From JAEXOD01 sp043805435 (GTDB taxonomy: Bacteria > Bacteroidota > Ignavibacteria > Ignavibacteriales > Melioribacteraceae), in assembly GCA_043805435.1 (NCBI GenBank), contig JAZDHY010000069.1:1-64000 (forward strand): a stretch of DNA of 64,000 bases. The letters are read 5' to 3'. The translations under genes and the position numbers were made by a program. Positions 9,046-18,274 of the stretch are shown here, piece after piece (position 1 is the stretch's first letter; each line of letters starts with the position of its first letter). The notes beneath the pieces were generated by a model, which saw nothing but the letters and a program-made list of their open reading frames with translations, had not been told where the DNA came from and did not search any database.

Positions 9046-9684
9046 TTAATAATAAAATCTGACGCCAACCCTTGTTAAAAATCCACTCATATCAAATTCA
9101 CGTTCAAAAGTATGTTTTTTGCCTGTATTTGCGTCAGTAACTTCATAAGTCCAACTAGGTTTGGAATTGTGATAAGTTATTTCGCCAAAAAGCTCAGATC
9201 TGCTGCCAAGCTGATAAACCATGCCGCCACCCAGCCTCCACGAAAAATCAAACGCAGCATGAATATCGTTTTCACTTGTATTTTCATAACTATTATAGAC
9301 AATTAATAACATGTCAAAACCTAACGATGCAGTTGCAAAAGCTTTCCAACGAGGGGCAACAGGAAAACTACCAGTCATTGTAAACATCAAAGGAATTTGA
9401 TGTAAATTTGTTTCGGCGCGTAATTCATTAACCGTATAATCCAACGCACCGGGAATTGCATTAAACTCGCCTACTAAAGTTTTATCAATATATTTTTTAT
9501 GAAACCAATCCAAACTCCACCCAATACGAAAATTTTCATCAATATACTTTCCGCCCTCATAACCAATAATAAAACCTCCATCCGAAACACCGGGCGAAAA
9601 ATACCCTAATTTAATAGCTGCCGAATTAAATTGTGCGTTTATCACCACACTGCTAAATAATAAAAATAATAATAACTTTTTCAT
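9046..9684 (-). CDS. outer-membrane beta-barrel protein
   Basis: A 212-residue protein with a signal peptide MKKLLLFLLFSSVVINAQ, cleaved after the Ala-Gln step typical of this group. The mature part alternates polar and hydrophobic residues with glycine- and aromatic-rich strands and ends with FLTRVGVRFYY, a C-terminal aromatic as in outer-membrane barrels. The length fits an eight-strand OmpA/OmpW-like or porin-family barrel (outer membrane beta-barrel, PF13568-like). Ligand or role is unknown. It is monocistronic with a strong terminator. Confidence 0.8.
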   Translation of the reverse strand: MKKLLLFLLFSSVVINAQFNSAAIKLGYFSPGVSDGGFIIGYEGGKYIDENFRIGWSLDWFHKKYIDKTLVGEFNAIPGALDYTVNELRAETNLHQIPLMFTMTGSFPVAPRWKAFATASLGFDMLLIVYNSYENTSENDIHAAFDFSWRLGGGMVYQLGSRSELFGEITYHNSKPSWTYEVTDANTGKKHTFEREFDMSGFLTRVGVRFYY

Positions 9685-9923
9685 TTTTTCTCCACATTAA
9701 TAATCCATTTTATTTAGTCAAATATTATTCCAAACTTTTTGCAGGGTAAATAATTGGTTTTTTACAAAATCCTGCAAATTTATTGTTTTAATTGTACAAT
9801 ATATTCTACACTATATCAAGTTTTCTATACACATGTGTATTTTAAATCACAACAGTAAAATAATTATTATTATTTTTGTAACATTTTGCATATTGCCAGC
9901 GTCTTTTTACTAAACAATAATTT

Positions 9924-10439
9924 ATGAAAAGTATAAAATTTAATTTATTAATCAAAAACTATAAAAAAGACATCTATAATTTTTCTTATTATATGGTAAG
10001 GAATAAAATGGATGCCGAAGATATTACACAGGAAGTAATGATACGTATTTGGCAAAATATTGACAATTTTAAATTCACCTCTGCAAAAGTGTGGATTATT
10101 AAAACTACTCATAACTTATGTATTGATTTATTACGTAAACGAAAACTGCTTGTAAACAGTCAAGTTGAAATTAATGAAGAATTTGAAGATAATTTTAAAG
10201 ATATTAATCCGGCTAACAATCCGGCCTATAAAATGGAATTAAATGTTTTATCTGAAAAAATAAAAGAAGCTATACAAAGGTTACCTGATAATTTAAGAAG
10301 TATATTTGTTCTTTACGAAATAAACGGATTAAAATATAAAGAAATAGCAGATATGCTTGAATTACCGCTAAATTCGGTAAAAGTATATTTATTACGAGCA
10401 CGAAAACGGTTACAAGAGGATTTAAAAAGTTATGCCTAA
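9924..10439 (+). CDS. ECF-type RNA polymerase sigma factor
   Basis: A 171-residue sigma-70 family protein of ECF size. Region 2 is at about residues 10-75 (DAEDITQEVMIRIWQNIDNF, then AKVWIIKTTHNLCIDLLRKRK), and region 4 at about 115-165 (LPDNLRSIFVLYEINGLKYKEIADML, then NSVKVYLLRARKRLQEDL). It directs polymerase to a small regulon in response to a signal relayed by a membrane anti-sigma factor. The stop overlaps the next gene by 8 bases, and a DUF4252 gene follows. Autoregulation from the AT-rich region 9685-9923 is likely but no promoter was identified. Confidence 0.93.
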   Translation: MKSIKFNLLIKNYKKDIYNFSYYMVRNKMDAEDITQEVMIRIWQNIDNFKFTSAKVWIIKTTHNLCIDLLRKRKLLVNSQVEINEEFEDNFKDINPANNPAYKMELNVLSEKIKEAIQRLPDNLRSIFVLYEINGLKYKEIADMLELPLNSVKVYLLRARKRLQEDLKSYA

Positions 10440-10980
10440 TATAAACGAAACAAAACTAGACAAAATAATTACTGTTGCATATGGTGATGGAACCATACTT
10501 GATAAAATTCAAATATATGCTGCAATAATTATAAATAAAGAAGTTAGAAAAATATTTATTGAATATAAAAATACAAAAGATATTGTTCATAATAATCTTA
10601 AATTGGAATTGCCCGATTCAATTATCACCAATGTAAATAATAAACTTGGTTTAAATACACAAAAAGACAAAACAATTTTAAGCGAAATATATTTACTTTT
10701 TATTACAAAACCATTTGTACCTGCTGCGGCTATGTTAATTGTTTCTGCTGCAGTTATTTGGTCCTTATTTTTTAGTACACCGGTGCACCACAATATAAAT
10801 AAATCTATTTACACAAAACATGAATTGGATATTGCCGAAAAACAGGCACAATACGCCCTATCCATTGTGAGTAACGCTTTAACAGAGACCAACAACACGG
10901 TTACTAAAGATATACTTATTAATGATGTGGCAAAACCAATAAACGAAGGAATGACAATTATAAACAACCTATTTAATTAA
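10432..10980 (+). CDS. putative membrane anti-sigma factor
   Basis: A 182-residue protein with one membrane helix at about residues 97-115 (PAAAMLIVSAAVIWSLFF). It has a charged cytoplasmic N-terminus of about 90 residues and a periplasmic tail of about 65. It shows no recognisable zinc-finger (HxxxCxxC) anti-sigma motif. The call rests on the overlap with the ECF sigma gene and on topology; sigma/anti-sigma pairs of this layout with a DUF4252 gene are common in Bacteroidota. The two genes are probably translationally coupled. Confidence 0.65.
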   Translation: MPNINETKLDKIITVAYGDGTILDKIQIYAAIIINKEVRKIFIEYKNTKDIVHNNLKLELPDSIITNVNNKLGLNTQKDKTILSEIYLLFITKPFVPAAAMLIVSAAVIWSLFFSTPVHHNINKSIYTKHELDIAEKQAQYALSIVSNALTETNNTVTKDILINDVAKPINEGMTIINNLFN

Positions 10981-10991
10981 GGAGAATTACA

Positions 10992-11588
10992 ATGAAACTT
11001 ATAAAATTTGCTCTACTAACATTTATTATTTTTGGTTCAAATATGCTGTTTGCCCAAAAAGAACTTGAATTATCACAACCCGGCTATTTTGAATTTGGCG
11101 ATTTATCGAATTTAGAATCCGGCGAAAAAGCTTCAGAGGTTCTTTTAGAGGAATCGCTTATAAAAGCAATATCGGATATGTCTGAAGAAAAAGACCCCGG
11201 AATTTCAAAATTACTGAGTCAGCTAAAATTTATACATGTAAATTCGTTTGGTATTACAGAAAAAAACACTAAAAATATTGACGAAAAAATGAAGTTGTTT
11301 GATACCGAATTATTGGGTAAAAACTGGAAGCGCATTGTTTCTACACGCGACAAAAAAACTAATCTAAGTGTTTATATTAAAAGCGAAAGACCAAGCAAGA
11401 TTGAGGGATTGGTAATTTTGGCAAAACGTAAAAATGCAGAAGCAACTTTTGTTAATATTGTTGGAAATATTGACCTGAAATCACTTGGTAAATTGGGCCA
11501 AAAATTCCACATCCCGTCTTTAGATAAATTTAAGGAATCTATAGGGGAAAACGAAGAAGACAATACAAGCGTAGAACCTAAAAAATAA
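10992..11588 (+). CDS. DUF4252 secreted protein
   Basis: A 198-residue protein with a signal peptide ending MLFAQ at about residue 22 and a DUF4252-like body: KNWKRIVSTRDKKTNLSVYIKSE followed by GLVILAKRKNAEATFVNIVGNID is the family core. DUF4252 proteins are usually encoded in ECF sigma/anti-sigma operons and their function is unknown. A clear AAGGAG lies 7 bases before the ATG. The tail after about residue 180 is acidic and low in complexity. It is the third gene of the operon and probably a target or modulator of the sigma system. Confidence 0.8.
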   Translation: MKLIKFALLTFIIFGSNMLFAQKELELSQPGYFEFGDLSNLESGEKASEVLLEESLIKAISDMSEEKDPGISKLLSQLKFIHVNSFGITEKNTKNIDEKMKLFDTELLGKNWKRIVSTRDKKTNLSVYIKSERPSKIEGLVILAKRKNAEATFVNIVGNIDLKSLGKLGQKFHIPSLDKFKESIGENEEDNTSVEPKK

Positions 11589-11591
11589 CTA

Positions 11592-12032
11592 TTATTCAGG
11601 GCTGCTTACATCAATAATTGTAGGCAGCTCTATTTTTTTTGAACTTTTATTTGTAACTATATAAACCCCTAAATAGTATAAAAACATTAAAGATACTCCT
11701 AAAACAAAAGAATATACTTCATTATAAACAACTCCCTTAAATATAATATATCCGCAAAAAATACCAACAATAACTAAAAGTAACGGAATTCCATATAACA
11801 TAAATGATGCTTGAAACAATTTTGAACCCCTTAAGGATACACGTACTCTGTCCCCCGGTTTTACACCAAACGGGTCTTTTACTTTAAGTATTTTTTTGCT
11901 TTCGGCAGAAGGGTTACAATAAACTTTTGCGGAACATTCCTCGCAGCTATCACTTTCAATAATTGATATTTCCGCAATACCATTTGTTGCTTTTATTACA
12001 ATTCCTTCTTCTATAAGTTCTTCGTATTGCAT
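11592..12032 (-). CDS. RseC/SoxR-reducing-system-like membrane protein
   Basis: A 146-residue protein starting at the ATG at 12032 (MQYEELIEEG); an upstream in-frame start would add 35 residues that do not match the family. The N-terminal half has a cysteine cluster SCEECSAKVYC and a small beta-rich part (KVKDPFGVKPGDRVRVSL), followed by two membrane helices. RseC is found with rnf operons, where it belongs to the SoxR-reducing system; here it lies at the 3' end of the rnf operon. It may bind a metal or FeS centre and help assemble or regulate Rnf. It is separated from rnfB by 247 bases, so co-transcription is not certain. Confidence 0.8.
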   Translation of the reverse strand: MQYEELIEEGIVIKATNGIAEISIIESDSCEECSAKVYCNPSAESKKILKVKDPFGVKPGDRVRVSLRGSKLFQASFMLYGIPLLLVIVGIFCGYIIFKGVVYNEVYSFVLGVSLMFLYYLGVYIVTNKSSKKIELPTIIDVSSPE

Positions 12033-12279
12033 ACTAACTCCAATTTTTTTTGCTTTTGCAGTAAAATTGCCCCGATGTATAAATAAACTGAACAAATAAT
12101 AATTGTCACGTTCAGGCAATTTATTAGGCACAAACACGCTGCATATTGCTTATGTGCTTAGGCCGATGGGATTAATTAATAATACACAACTTCTTGTTTT
12201 ACAAAATATAGCACGGCATACCCATGTTTTGTTTGTAATAATCAGCAGTGCCAATTAATCTTTAGCCAAAGAACATTTT
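12033..12279. other. rnfB-rseC spacer with no supported gene
   Basis: This gap is unusually long for an otherwise tight operon. It contains scattered short inverted segments such as GCACA and TGTGC around 12131-12160 but no convincing terminator or reading frame. It may be eroded coding sequence; no parent gene is recognisable. Confidence 0.3.
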
Positions 12280-13086
12280 TTAATTCAGTTTTTCTAAATT
12301 TTTTATTGCACCGGTTCTGCATTTTTCAAACGGAATTAATGCGGGATTTAGTTTGGAATAATCAATAACGCCTAAATTATTTTGCATATTAATTCCACCT
12401 TGCGAATTTTTAGCGCATATTCCGCATCCCAAACATGAAACCGAGCAGATATCCTTTGAGGTTTTAGGATCGTCATGATTTTTACAAAATACAAATACCA
12501 TTCTATCAATAGGATGCATTTCGATTATATTACGCGGACATGCTTTAACGCACATACCGCAAGAAGTACATAGTTCCTCTACTACAACCGGAAGACCGTT
12601 TTCACCCATCAACATAGCATCAAAAGGACAAGCCTCTACACAATCACCGCCGCCTAAACAACCGTAAAAACAGAGTTTATCGCCGCCTGAAACTAAATCC
12701 ATTGAAGAACAACTTAACGGACCAATGTATGTAGTCATTTTATTTATGGCTTCTTTATTGCCCCCATGACATAATATACGCGGGATCATTTTAACGGATT
12801 CGCCTGCATCCATTCCCATTATTTCGGCTATCAATTTTGCTGTATCAGATCCTCCAACAGGACAGCCGTTTACCGCCGCATTTCCTTCAACAATATTTGT
12901 TGCAAAATCGTAGCACCCTGCTTTTCCGCAGCCGCCGCAGTTGGCACCGGGCAAAACATCTACAATTTTTCCTATTAAAGGATTATCTTCAACTCTTAAT
13001 TTTTTATCAGCTATTGCAAGAGCACCGGCTAAAAACAATCCAAGCCCACCTAACGTTGAAACAGCTATTATAAACACCATATCCAT
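12280..13086 (-). CDS. rnfB: Rnf complex subunit B (iron-sulfur protein)
   Basis: A 268-residue protein with one N-terminal membrane helix and a 4Fe-4S domain (PGANCGGCGKAGC then NGCPVGG). Two ferredoxin motifs follow, with YGCLGGGDCVEACPFDAM and CTSCGMCVKACPRN, and then extra cysteines (CSVSCLGCGICAKN). RnfB takes electrons from ferredoxin and passes them to the membrane part of the complex. The start has an AGGAG site. It follows apbE with a 5-base gap; in many genomes rnfB lies next to rnfA, so this order is a small rearrangement. Confidence 0.95.
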   Translation of the reverse strand: MDMVFIIAVSTLGGLGLFLAGALAIADKKLRVEDNPLIGKIVDVLPGANCGGCGKAGCYDFATNIVEGNAAVNGCPVGGSDTAKLIAEIMGMDAGESVKMIPRILCHGGNKEAINKMTTYIGPLSCSSMDLVSGGDKLCFYGCLGGGDCVEACPFDAMLMGENGLPVVVEELCTSCGMCVKACPRNIIEMHPIDRMVFVFCKNHDDPKTSKDICSVSCLGCGICAKNSQGGINMQNNLGVIDYSKLNPALIPFEKCRTGAIKNLEKLN

Positions 13087-13091
13087 TTTAA

Positions 13092-14063
13092 TTATCTCCT
13101 AAAAAATTTCTTAAAACCCAATGATTGACGAACTACACCACTAGTGTCAACTATTATCCCTTCAACATCAGGCAATTTTTCAATAATTTCCATCCCTTTT
13201 TCCGGTCCGGCAGCAAAAACTCCGGTTGAAAGGTAATCGGCCATAACAGCTGTTTCCGCAATAATTGTAACTGCTTCACATCCTTGAACCGGATAACCGG
13301 TTAGCGGATTAATTATATGCGAATACCTTTTTCCGTTTTTCTTAAAATACCTCTCATAATCTCCCGAGGTAGCAACACCCCAGCCATTTATAACAATTGA
13401 CCCCATTAAAGTGTCTTTTTTTCTTGGGTGCTGAATTCCAACCATCCAATCTTTTCCTACACCGTATATTTCGCCGCCTGCATTTATTAAATATTCCGTA
13501 ATACCGTAACTTTCTAATATTTGTCCTGCCAAATCAGCAGCATATCCGGGTAAAAACGCATTAAAACTTAGTTTAATATCTTTTGGTTTATAAAGTTGAT
13601 CATCGGGTAACAATTTAATGTGTTTCCAGCCGACTTTTTTTAATACATTTTTAACTGCTTCTTCGGATGGCACATCCGGTTTGTCTTTTTCAAATCCCAA
13701 TAATTCAATAAAATTTCCAATTGCTGCATCAAAATTTCCATCAGTCAATTTATATGCCGTATCACAATATTGTAAAAATTTATACGTCTCGGGAAAAACC
13801 TTAATTGTGTCCGAATCCGAATGATTTAGTTCCCAAATATAATTATCTTCTTTATAAGTGGAATACAACGTATTTAACTTTTCAATTTCGCTGATTGCTT
13901 TAGTAATAGCTTTATCTGCAACTTCTTTGGAAACACCGGAAACCTGGATTTCCATTATTGTTCCCATTGTAAAAGTTTTTCTTTTAATAACTTCATCTTT
14001 GTTTGTGCAGCTTGACACAATAAAAAATAAAAGCAAAATTAAAAAGTTATAATATTTTTTCAT
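13092..14063 (-). CDS. apbE: FAD:protein FMN transferase (ApbE), lipoprotein
   Basis: A 323-residue protein with a lipoprotein signal (LLLFFIVSSC, lipid-attached Cys at about residue 19). The ApbE fold starts at KRKTFTMGTIMEIQVSG and includes the conserved LINAGGEIYGVG and GVATSGDYERYF segments. ApbE moves FMN from FAD onto Thr/Ser of target proteins in the periplasm. The natural targets are RnfG and RnfD from the same operon, both of which carry the flavinylation motif. A Mg2+-dependent enzyme; key residues appear intact. Confidence 0.94.
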   Translation of the reverse strand: MKKYYNFLILLLFFIVSSCTNKDEVIKRKTFTMGTIMEIQVSGVSKEVADKAITKAISEIEKLNTLYSTYKEDNYIWELNHSDSDTIKVFPETYKFLQYCDTAYKLTDGNFDAAIGNFIELLGFEKDKPDVPSEEAVKNVLKKVGWKHIKLLPDDQLYKPKDIKLSFNAFLPGYAADLAGQILESYGITEYLINAGGEIYGVGKDWMVGIQHPRKKDTLMGSIVINGWGVATSGDYERYFKKNGKRYSHIINPLTGYPVQGCEAVTIIAETAVMADYLSTGVFAAGPEKGMEIIEKLPDVEGIIVDTSGVVRQSLGFKKFFRR

Positions 14064-14088
14064 TTATAAGATATTAAATTAATATACG

Positions 14089-14673
14089 TTAAATATTTAT
14101 TAAACCTGCAAAACCCATAAAAGCAAGAGCAAGCAACCCGGCTACAACCAATGTGATAGGTGCACCTCTAAAAGGTTTTGGAACATCTGCTAAATCTAAT
14201 TCTTCTCTAATTCCGGCCATAATTACCAATGCTAAAGTAAAACCTGCACCTACACCAATTCCGTAAACAATACTTTGGTAAAAGTCGTATTCTTTTAATA
14301 CAATAAATAAAGCTAAACCAAGTATAGCGCAATTTGTAGTAATAAGCGGTAAAAATATACCAAGTGCTCTATAAAGCGGCTGGCTTACTTTTTTAATAAC
14401 CATTTCAACAAATTGCACCAAAGCCGCAATTACAAGAATAAAAGCAACGTATTGTAAATAGTCCAAACCGTTTGGTAATAATATTAAATTATAAATTAAC
14501 CACGATGAGATAGCCGTTAACACCATTACAAAAGTTGTGGCTATACCCATTGAAACAGCAGATGATATTTTGTTTGACACACCAATAAATGGGCATATAC
14601 CAAGGAAATATGCCAAAACAAAATTATTAATTAATGCTGACGAGACAAATAATAATAAAAGTTGAAGTGCCAT
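14089..14673 (-). CDS. rnfA: Rnf complex subunit A
   Basis: A 194-residue integral membrane protein with six helices, the usual length for RnfA/NqrE. The signature NNFVLAYFLGICPFIGVS at about residues 16-33 and the paired TTNCAILGLALF segment are conserved; the cysteines at both (C27 and the TNC cysteine) are those that hold the intramembrane iron-sulfur centre. A GGAGG lies 8 bases before the ATG, and the gap to rnfE is 3 bases. Confidence 0.95.
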   Translation of the reverse strand: MALQLLLLFVSSALINNFVLAYFLGICPFIGVSNKISSAVSMGIATTFVMVLTAISSWLIYNLILLPNGLDYLQYVAFILVIAALVQFVEMVIKKVSQPLYRALGIFLPLITTNCAILGLALFIVLKEYDFYQSIVYGIGVGAGFTLALVIMAGIREELDLADVPKPFRGAPITLVVAGLLALAFMGFAGLINI

Positions 14674-14676
14674 TTA

Positions 14677-15354
14677 TTATGCCTCCGTTTGGTTTAATGT
14701 AAGATTCTGTTTTGGTGTTATATATTTTTCATAAATAGCTGCTCTATCGCTTTTTTTCTTTTTTGCAATATATGCATTAGAAAAACCCATCAGCAAACCA
14801 TAAGTTACAAAAGCTCCGGCAGGTAAAATCATTATTAACCATGGAGTATAAAAATCGGGCATAACTTGTAAACCAAAAAAAGTCCGTGAACCAAGTATTT
14901 CCCTAATACCGCCAATAACTGTAAGCGATAACAGAAATCCCGCACCCATTCCAAAAGCATCAAGCACTGAACGAAAAACTCCGTTTTTAGATGCAAATGC
15001 TTCCGCACGCCCCAATATAATGCAATTCACAACAATTAAAGGTATATATGGCCCTAAACTTTTACTCATTCCGGGGAATTGTGCTTTCATAACCAAATCT
15101 ACAATTGTAACAAATGACGCAACAATAACAATATAAGCGGCAATACGTACTTGAGCGGGAATCAGCTTTCTTACCATTGAAATAATCATACTGGAAAAAA
15201 CCAATACAAATGTAGTTGCCAAAGCCATTGCCACACCGTTCATTGCAGAAACAGTTACGGCAAGTGTTGGACAAGTACCTAATATTTGTTTAAAAGTAGG
15301 ATTTTGTTCCCACAATCCTTTTACAAATTCGTGTGTATAACTTACATTTTTCAT
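14677..15354 (-). CDS. rnfE: Rnf complex subunit E
   Basis: A 225-residue membrane protein of the RnfE/NqrD family with six helices. The segments ILGTCPTLAVTVSAMNGVAMALATT and IVVNCIILGRAEAFASKNG hold the paired conserved cysteines that join RnfA in binding an FeS cluster in the membrane. The start overlaps the rnfG stop by 4 bases (ATGA type) with a GGAGG site in front. The C-terminus (after about residue 205) is a short basic tail. Confidence 0.95.
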   Translation of the reverse strand: MKNVSYTHEFVKGLWEQNPTFKQILGTCPTLAVTVSAMNGVAMALATTFVLVFSSMIISMVRKLIPAQVRIAAYIVIVASFVTIVDLVMKAQFPGMSKSLGPYIPLIVVNCIILGRAEAFASKNGVFRSVLDAFGMGAGFLLSLTVIGGIREILGSRTFFGLQVMPDFYTPWLIMILPAGAFVTYGLLMGFSNAYIAKKKKSDRAAIYEKYITPKQNLTLNQTEA

Positions 15355-15917
15355 TTATTTCCTCCGGCATTAATACTGCTGCGTAATTTAGCCAAATTAT
15401 CATTAATAATAGCTACAACGGCTTTTGATGAAATTGTTGCTCCGGTTATTGTTTGAATTTGGTTAGCTTTTTCCGGTTTTACCCCTTTAATCCATTCAAC
15501 TAAAGGATTGGCAATTAATTTAACAAATTGCTGTCTAAAACCATCTTCACGTATTCTATCACCTAAACCGGGAGTTTCGGATTGTTCTAATATTTCCAAA
15601 CCTGTAATTTCCTGCAGGTCGGTTTTTACGCCAAGCATCATTCTTATTTTTCCTTGGAAACCTGTTCCTTCAATTGGCATTGCATAACCAACTGTATCAC
15701 CCGTAGTATTAAAAACCATAAACAAATCAAAATCTACATTTTTTACTTTTTCAAACTTATTTCCTTCCGTTTGTACTAAATATATTGCCTTTTCGGTATC
15801 TTCCTGCCTGTGTTGGGCAATTTTTGGAGCTGCCCAACCGGCAACAAACGATAATAAACCGCCTGCCAAAGCTCCTAGTATTGTAAGTGTGGCAATCATA
15901 TGAATAGCAGTTTTCAT
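15351..15917 (-). CDS. rnfG: Rnf complex subunit G (FMN-carrying)
   Basis: A 188-residue protein with an N-terminal membrane anchor (ATLTILGALAGGLLSFVAGWAAP) and a periplasmic FMN-binding domain. The flavinylation motif appears as TITGATISSKAVV near residue 164; ApbE (same operon) attaches FMN to the Thr of the SGAT-type motif. It carries electrons along the periplasmic side. ETPGLGDRIRE is a further family signature. It overlaps rnfD and rnfE by 4 bases each. Confidence 0.95.
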   Translation of the reverse strand: MKTAIHMIATLTILGALAGGLLSFVAGWAAPKIAQHRQEDTEKAIYLVQTEGNKFEKVKNVDFDLFMVFNTTGDTVGYAMPIEGTGFQGKIRMMLGVKTDLQEITGLEILEQSETPGLGDRIREDGFRQQFVKLIANPLVEWIKGVKPEKANQIQTITGATISSKAVVAIINDNLAKLRSSINAGGNK

Positions 15918-16891
15918 TTTACCTCCCCAAAAATATGTGGACGAGTATACCTGTTAATTAAAGGAACAAAGGCATTCATAAATAAAACTGCGTACATAAC
16001 GCCTTCGGGCAAACCTCCAAACAAACGGATTACAACAAGCACAAGCGAAATGCAAAGTCCGTATATCCACATTCCTTTACCGGTTAACGGCGAAGTAACC
16101 CAATCTGTTGCCATAAAAAACGTTCCAAATAAAAAACCACCTGCTAACAATTGAAATATAGGTGTCGGGTATTTTATTGGGTCTAACAGCCATATTAAAC
16201 CGCCAAATATTATCATTCCCAAAAACATTGCTAACGGTACCCTGTAATTTACAACTCCCACTGCAATTAAAAATAAACCGCCAATAAGGATTGCAATTGC
16301 CGAAGTTTCACCAATAGATCCGCCGATGTTTCCAACAAACATATTTACCCAATCTGTTGTTTTATGATCAAACTTAAAATATGCCAAGGGCGTTGCCGAA
16401 GTTACGGTATCAACCGCATAATTTGTTTTTGTCCATGTTGTTATTTGAACCGGAAAAGCAGCCTGCAAAAATGCACGTCCTGCTAAAGCGGGATTAAAAA
16501 TATTGTATCCCAATCCGCCAAATATTTCTTTTCCTATTGCTATTGCAAAAATTGATCCGAGAGCGGTTGAAGATAATGAAAAATTTGGTGGCAGAATTAA
16601 TCCAAGCATTAAACCTGTTATTAATGCACTACCGTCCATTAAATTTACTTTTCTTTTTCTAATTGTTTTAATTACATATTCTGTTGCCGCAGCAGCTCCA
16701 ATGCTAACTGCTACAATTAACAGCTGATATAATCCAAAAAATACAAGACCTGATATTAACGAAGGAATTAATGCTATAACCACAAGCCACATAGCCTGTT
16801 TTGTTGACCACCGGCTATGAACATGAGGCGAGCTTGTTAAATCTAATTTGTAAGTTGGATTTTCTAATTGTGTTTCTAAAGTTGTTGACAT
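15914..16891 (-). CDS. rnfD: Rnf complex subunit D (FMN-carrying membrane subunit)
   Basis: A 325-residue membrane protein with about ten helices. DTVTSATPLAYFK holds the SxAT-type flavinylation site that ApbE modifies, and NIFNPALAGRAFLQAAFP and FFMATDWVTSPLTGKG are family blocks. The complex couples ferredoxin:NAD+ electron transfer to Na+ or H+ pumping. ATG at 16891 is preferred; a GTG at 16897 would add two residues. A 45-base gap separates it from rnfC. Confidence 0.95.
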   Translation of the reverse strand: MSTTLETQLENPTYKLDLTSSPHVHSRWSTKQAMWLVVIALIPSLISGLVFFGLYQLLIVAVSIGAAAATEYVIKTIRKRKVNLMDGSALITGLMLGLILPPNFSLSSTALGSIFAIAIGKEIFGGLGYNIFNPALAGRAFLQAAFPVQITTWTKTNYAVDTVTSATPLAYFKFDHKTTDWVNMFVGNIGGSIGETSAIAILIGGLFLIAVGVVNYRVPLAMFLGMIIFGGLIWLLDPIKYPTPIFQLLAGGFLFGTFFMATDWVTSPLTGKGMWIYGLCISLVLVVIRLFGGLPEGVMYAVLFMNAFVPLINRYTRPHIFGEVK

Positions 16892-16936
16892 ATCCACTCT
16901 GATTTCTTAACAAAATTCTCTTTAATTATATACATA

Positions 16937-18274
16937 TTAGGCAGATTTCCTGTCTCTTTGAATTTTTAATACTCTTTGTTTTCCAAGTCTAATCCATTGC
17001 ACTAATGGTATATTGGCAGGACAAGTATAAGTACATGTGCCGCATTCCATACATACCGTTATTCCTAACTTTTCGGCTTCTTCCAAATTATCCACTTGTG
17101 AAAGTCTGGCTAAACGTGTTGGTTCCAATCCTAACGGACAAACGCCAACGCACATTCCACAGCGTAAACAATTTGTTTCTTCGTGGTCGTTAACTTCTTT
17201 TGCGGTTAATACAAGAATACCCGAAGTAGCTTTCATTATAGGTGCGGCAAAATCGTATTGTGCAACTCCCATCATTGGGCCGCCTACAACAACTTTTACA
17301 GCATCTTCTTTTACACCACCGCAATATTCAAGAACATCTTTTAACGGAGTACCAACTTTAACTATTAAATTTTTAGGCTGATTAATACCAAGCCCTGAAA
17401 CAGTTAAAGCTGCTGAAATTAATGGTTCACCTTTTGTTATTGCGTCACATACCGAAAGAGCTGTACCAATATTTTGTATAACAACTCCAACATCCATAGG
17501 TAATTTACCCGGAGGCACTTCTTTATTTATTACTGCTTTAATAAGCATTTTTTCGGCACCCTGAGGGTATTTAGTCTTTACAACTTCAATTGTAATGTTG
17601 CTGAATTTTTTTGCGGCTTCTTTCAATTTTTCAATTGCTTCGGGTTTATTATCTTCAACTCCAACAGCACCTTTGTTAACATTTAAGGCTTTCATTATTA
17701 ACGATAATCCCATTAACACATCTTCGGTTCTTTCAACCATAAGCCTAAAATCACGCGTTAAATAAGGTTCACATTCGCATCCGTTCAAAACAACTATATC
17801 AATTATTTTATCCTTTGGAGGTGATAACTTTACATAGGTAGGAAATGACGCACCACCCTGACCGACAATTCCCGCCATTTTAACTCTATCGCGTATTTCT
17901 TCACCGGTAATGGTGTTTGGATCAAGCGGAAGCATTAATTCGTATTCGCTATCTTCCGTAGTATCAATAATAATTGCATCTTTTGGAACCCCGGTTACGG
18001 CTGCCCCTCTTGTTATTTTTAACACTTTTCCCGAAACCGGACTATGAATAACGGCAGAAACAAACCCGTCAGCTTCGGCAATTACCGCTCCCTGCTTAAC
18101 AAGGTCACCTTTTTTTACCAATGGTTTTGCCGGTTTTCCCAAATGCTGGGTTAAAGGAATTATCACCTGCTTTGGATTTGGCATTATTTCAAGTTCCAAT
18201 TTTTCAGTAAGGTGTTTACTTTCTCCGGGATGAATTCCACCCTTAAAGGTTTTTACTTTAGAAAATATTCCCAT
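16937..18274 (-). CDS. rnfC: Rnf complex subunit C (NADH dehydrogenase module)
   Basis: A 445-residue soluble subunit and the first gene of the rnf operon. The N-terminus (FKGGIHPGESKHLTE) and the Rossmann-type FMN/NADH part (VGQGGASFPTYVKL, VLNGCECEPYLTRD) match RnfC. Two CxxCxxCxxxCP clusters near the end (CLRCGMCVGVCP and CMECGTCTYTCP) hold 4Fe-4S centres. It oxidises or reduces NAD(H) at the cytoplasmic face. It is of ordinary length, without the long repeat tail seen in E. coli RsxC. Confidence 0.95.
   Translation of the reverse strand: MGIFSKVKTFKGGIHPGESKHLTEKLELEIMPNPKQVIIPLTQHLGKPAKPLVKKGDLVKQGAVIAEADGFVSAVIHSPVSGKVLKITRGAAVTGVPKDAIIIDTTEDSEYELMLPLDPNTITGEEIRDRVKMAGIVGQGGASFPTYVKLSPPKDKIIDIVVLNGCECEPYLTRDFRLMVERTEDVLMGLSLIMKALNVNKGAVGVEDNKPEAIEKLKEAAKKFSNITIEVVKTKYPQGAEKMLIKAVINKEVPPGKLPMDVGVVIQNIGTALSVCDAITKGEPLISAALTVSGLGINQPKNLIVKVGTPLKDVLEYCGGVKEDAVKVVVGGPMMGVAQYDFAAPIMKATSGILVLTAKEVNDHEETNCLRCGMCVGVCPLGLEPTRLARLSQVDNLEEAEKLGITVCMECGTCTYTCPANIPLVQWIRLGKQRVLKIQRDRKSA

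Noticed and set aside
12033..12137. 35-codon extension of the RseC-like protein
   Set aside because: The extra N-terminus is polar and unlike the family; the internal ATG fits the conserved start.
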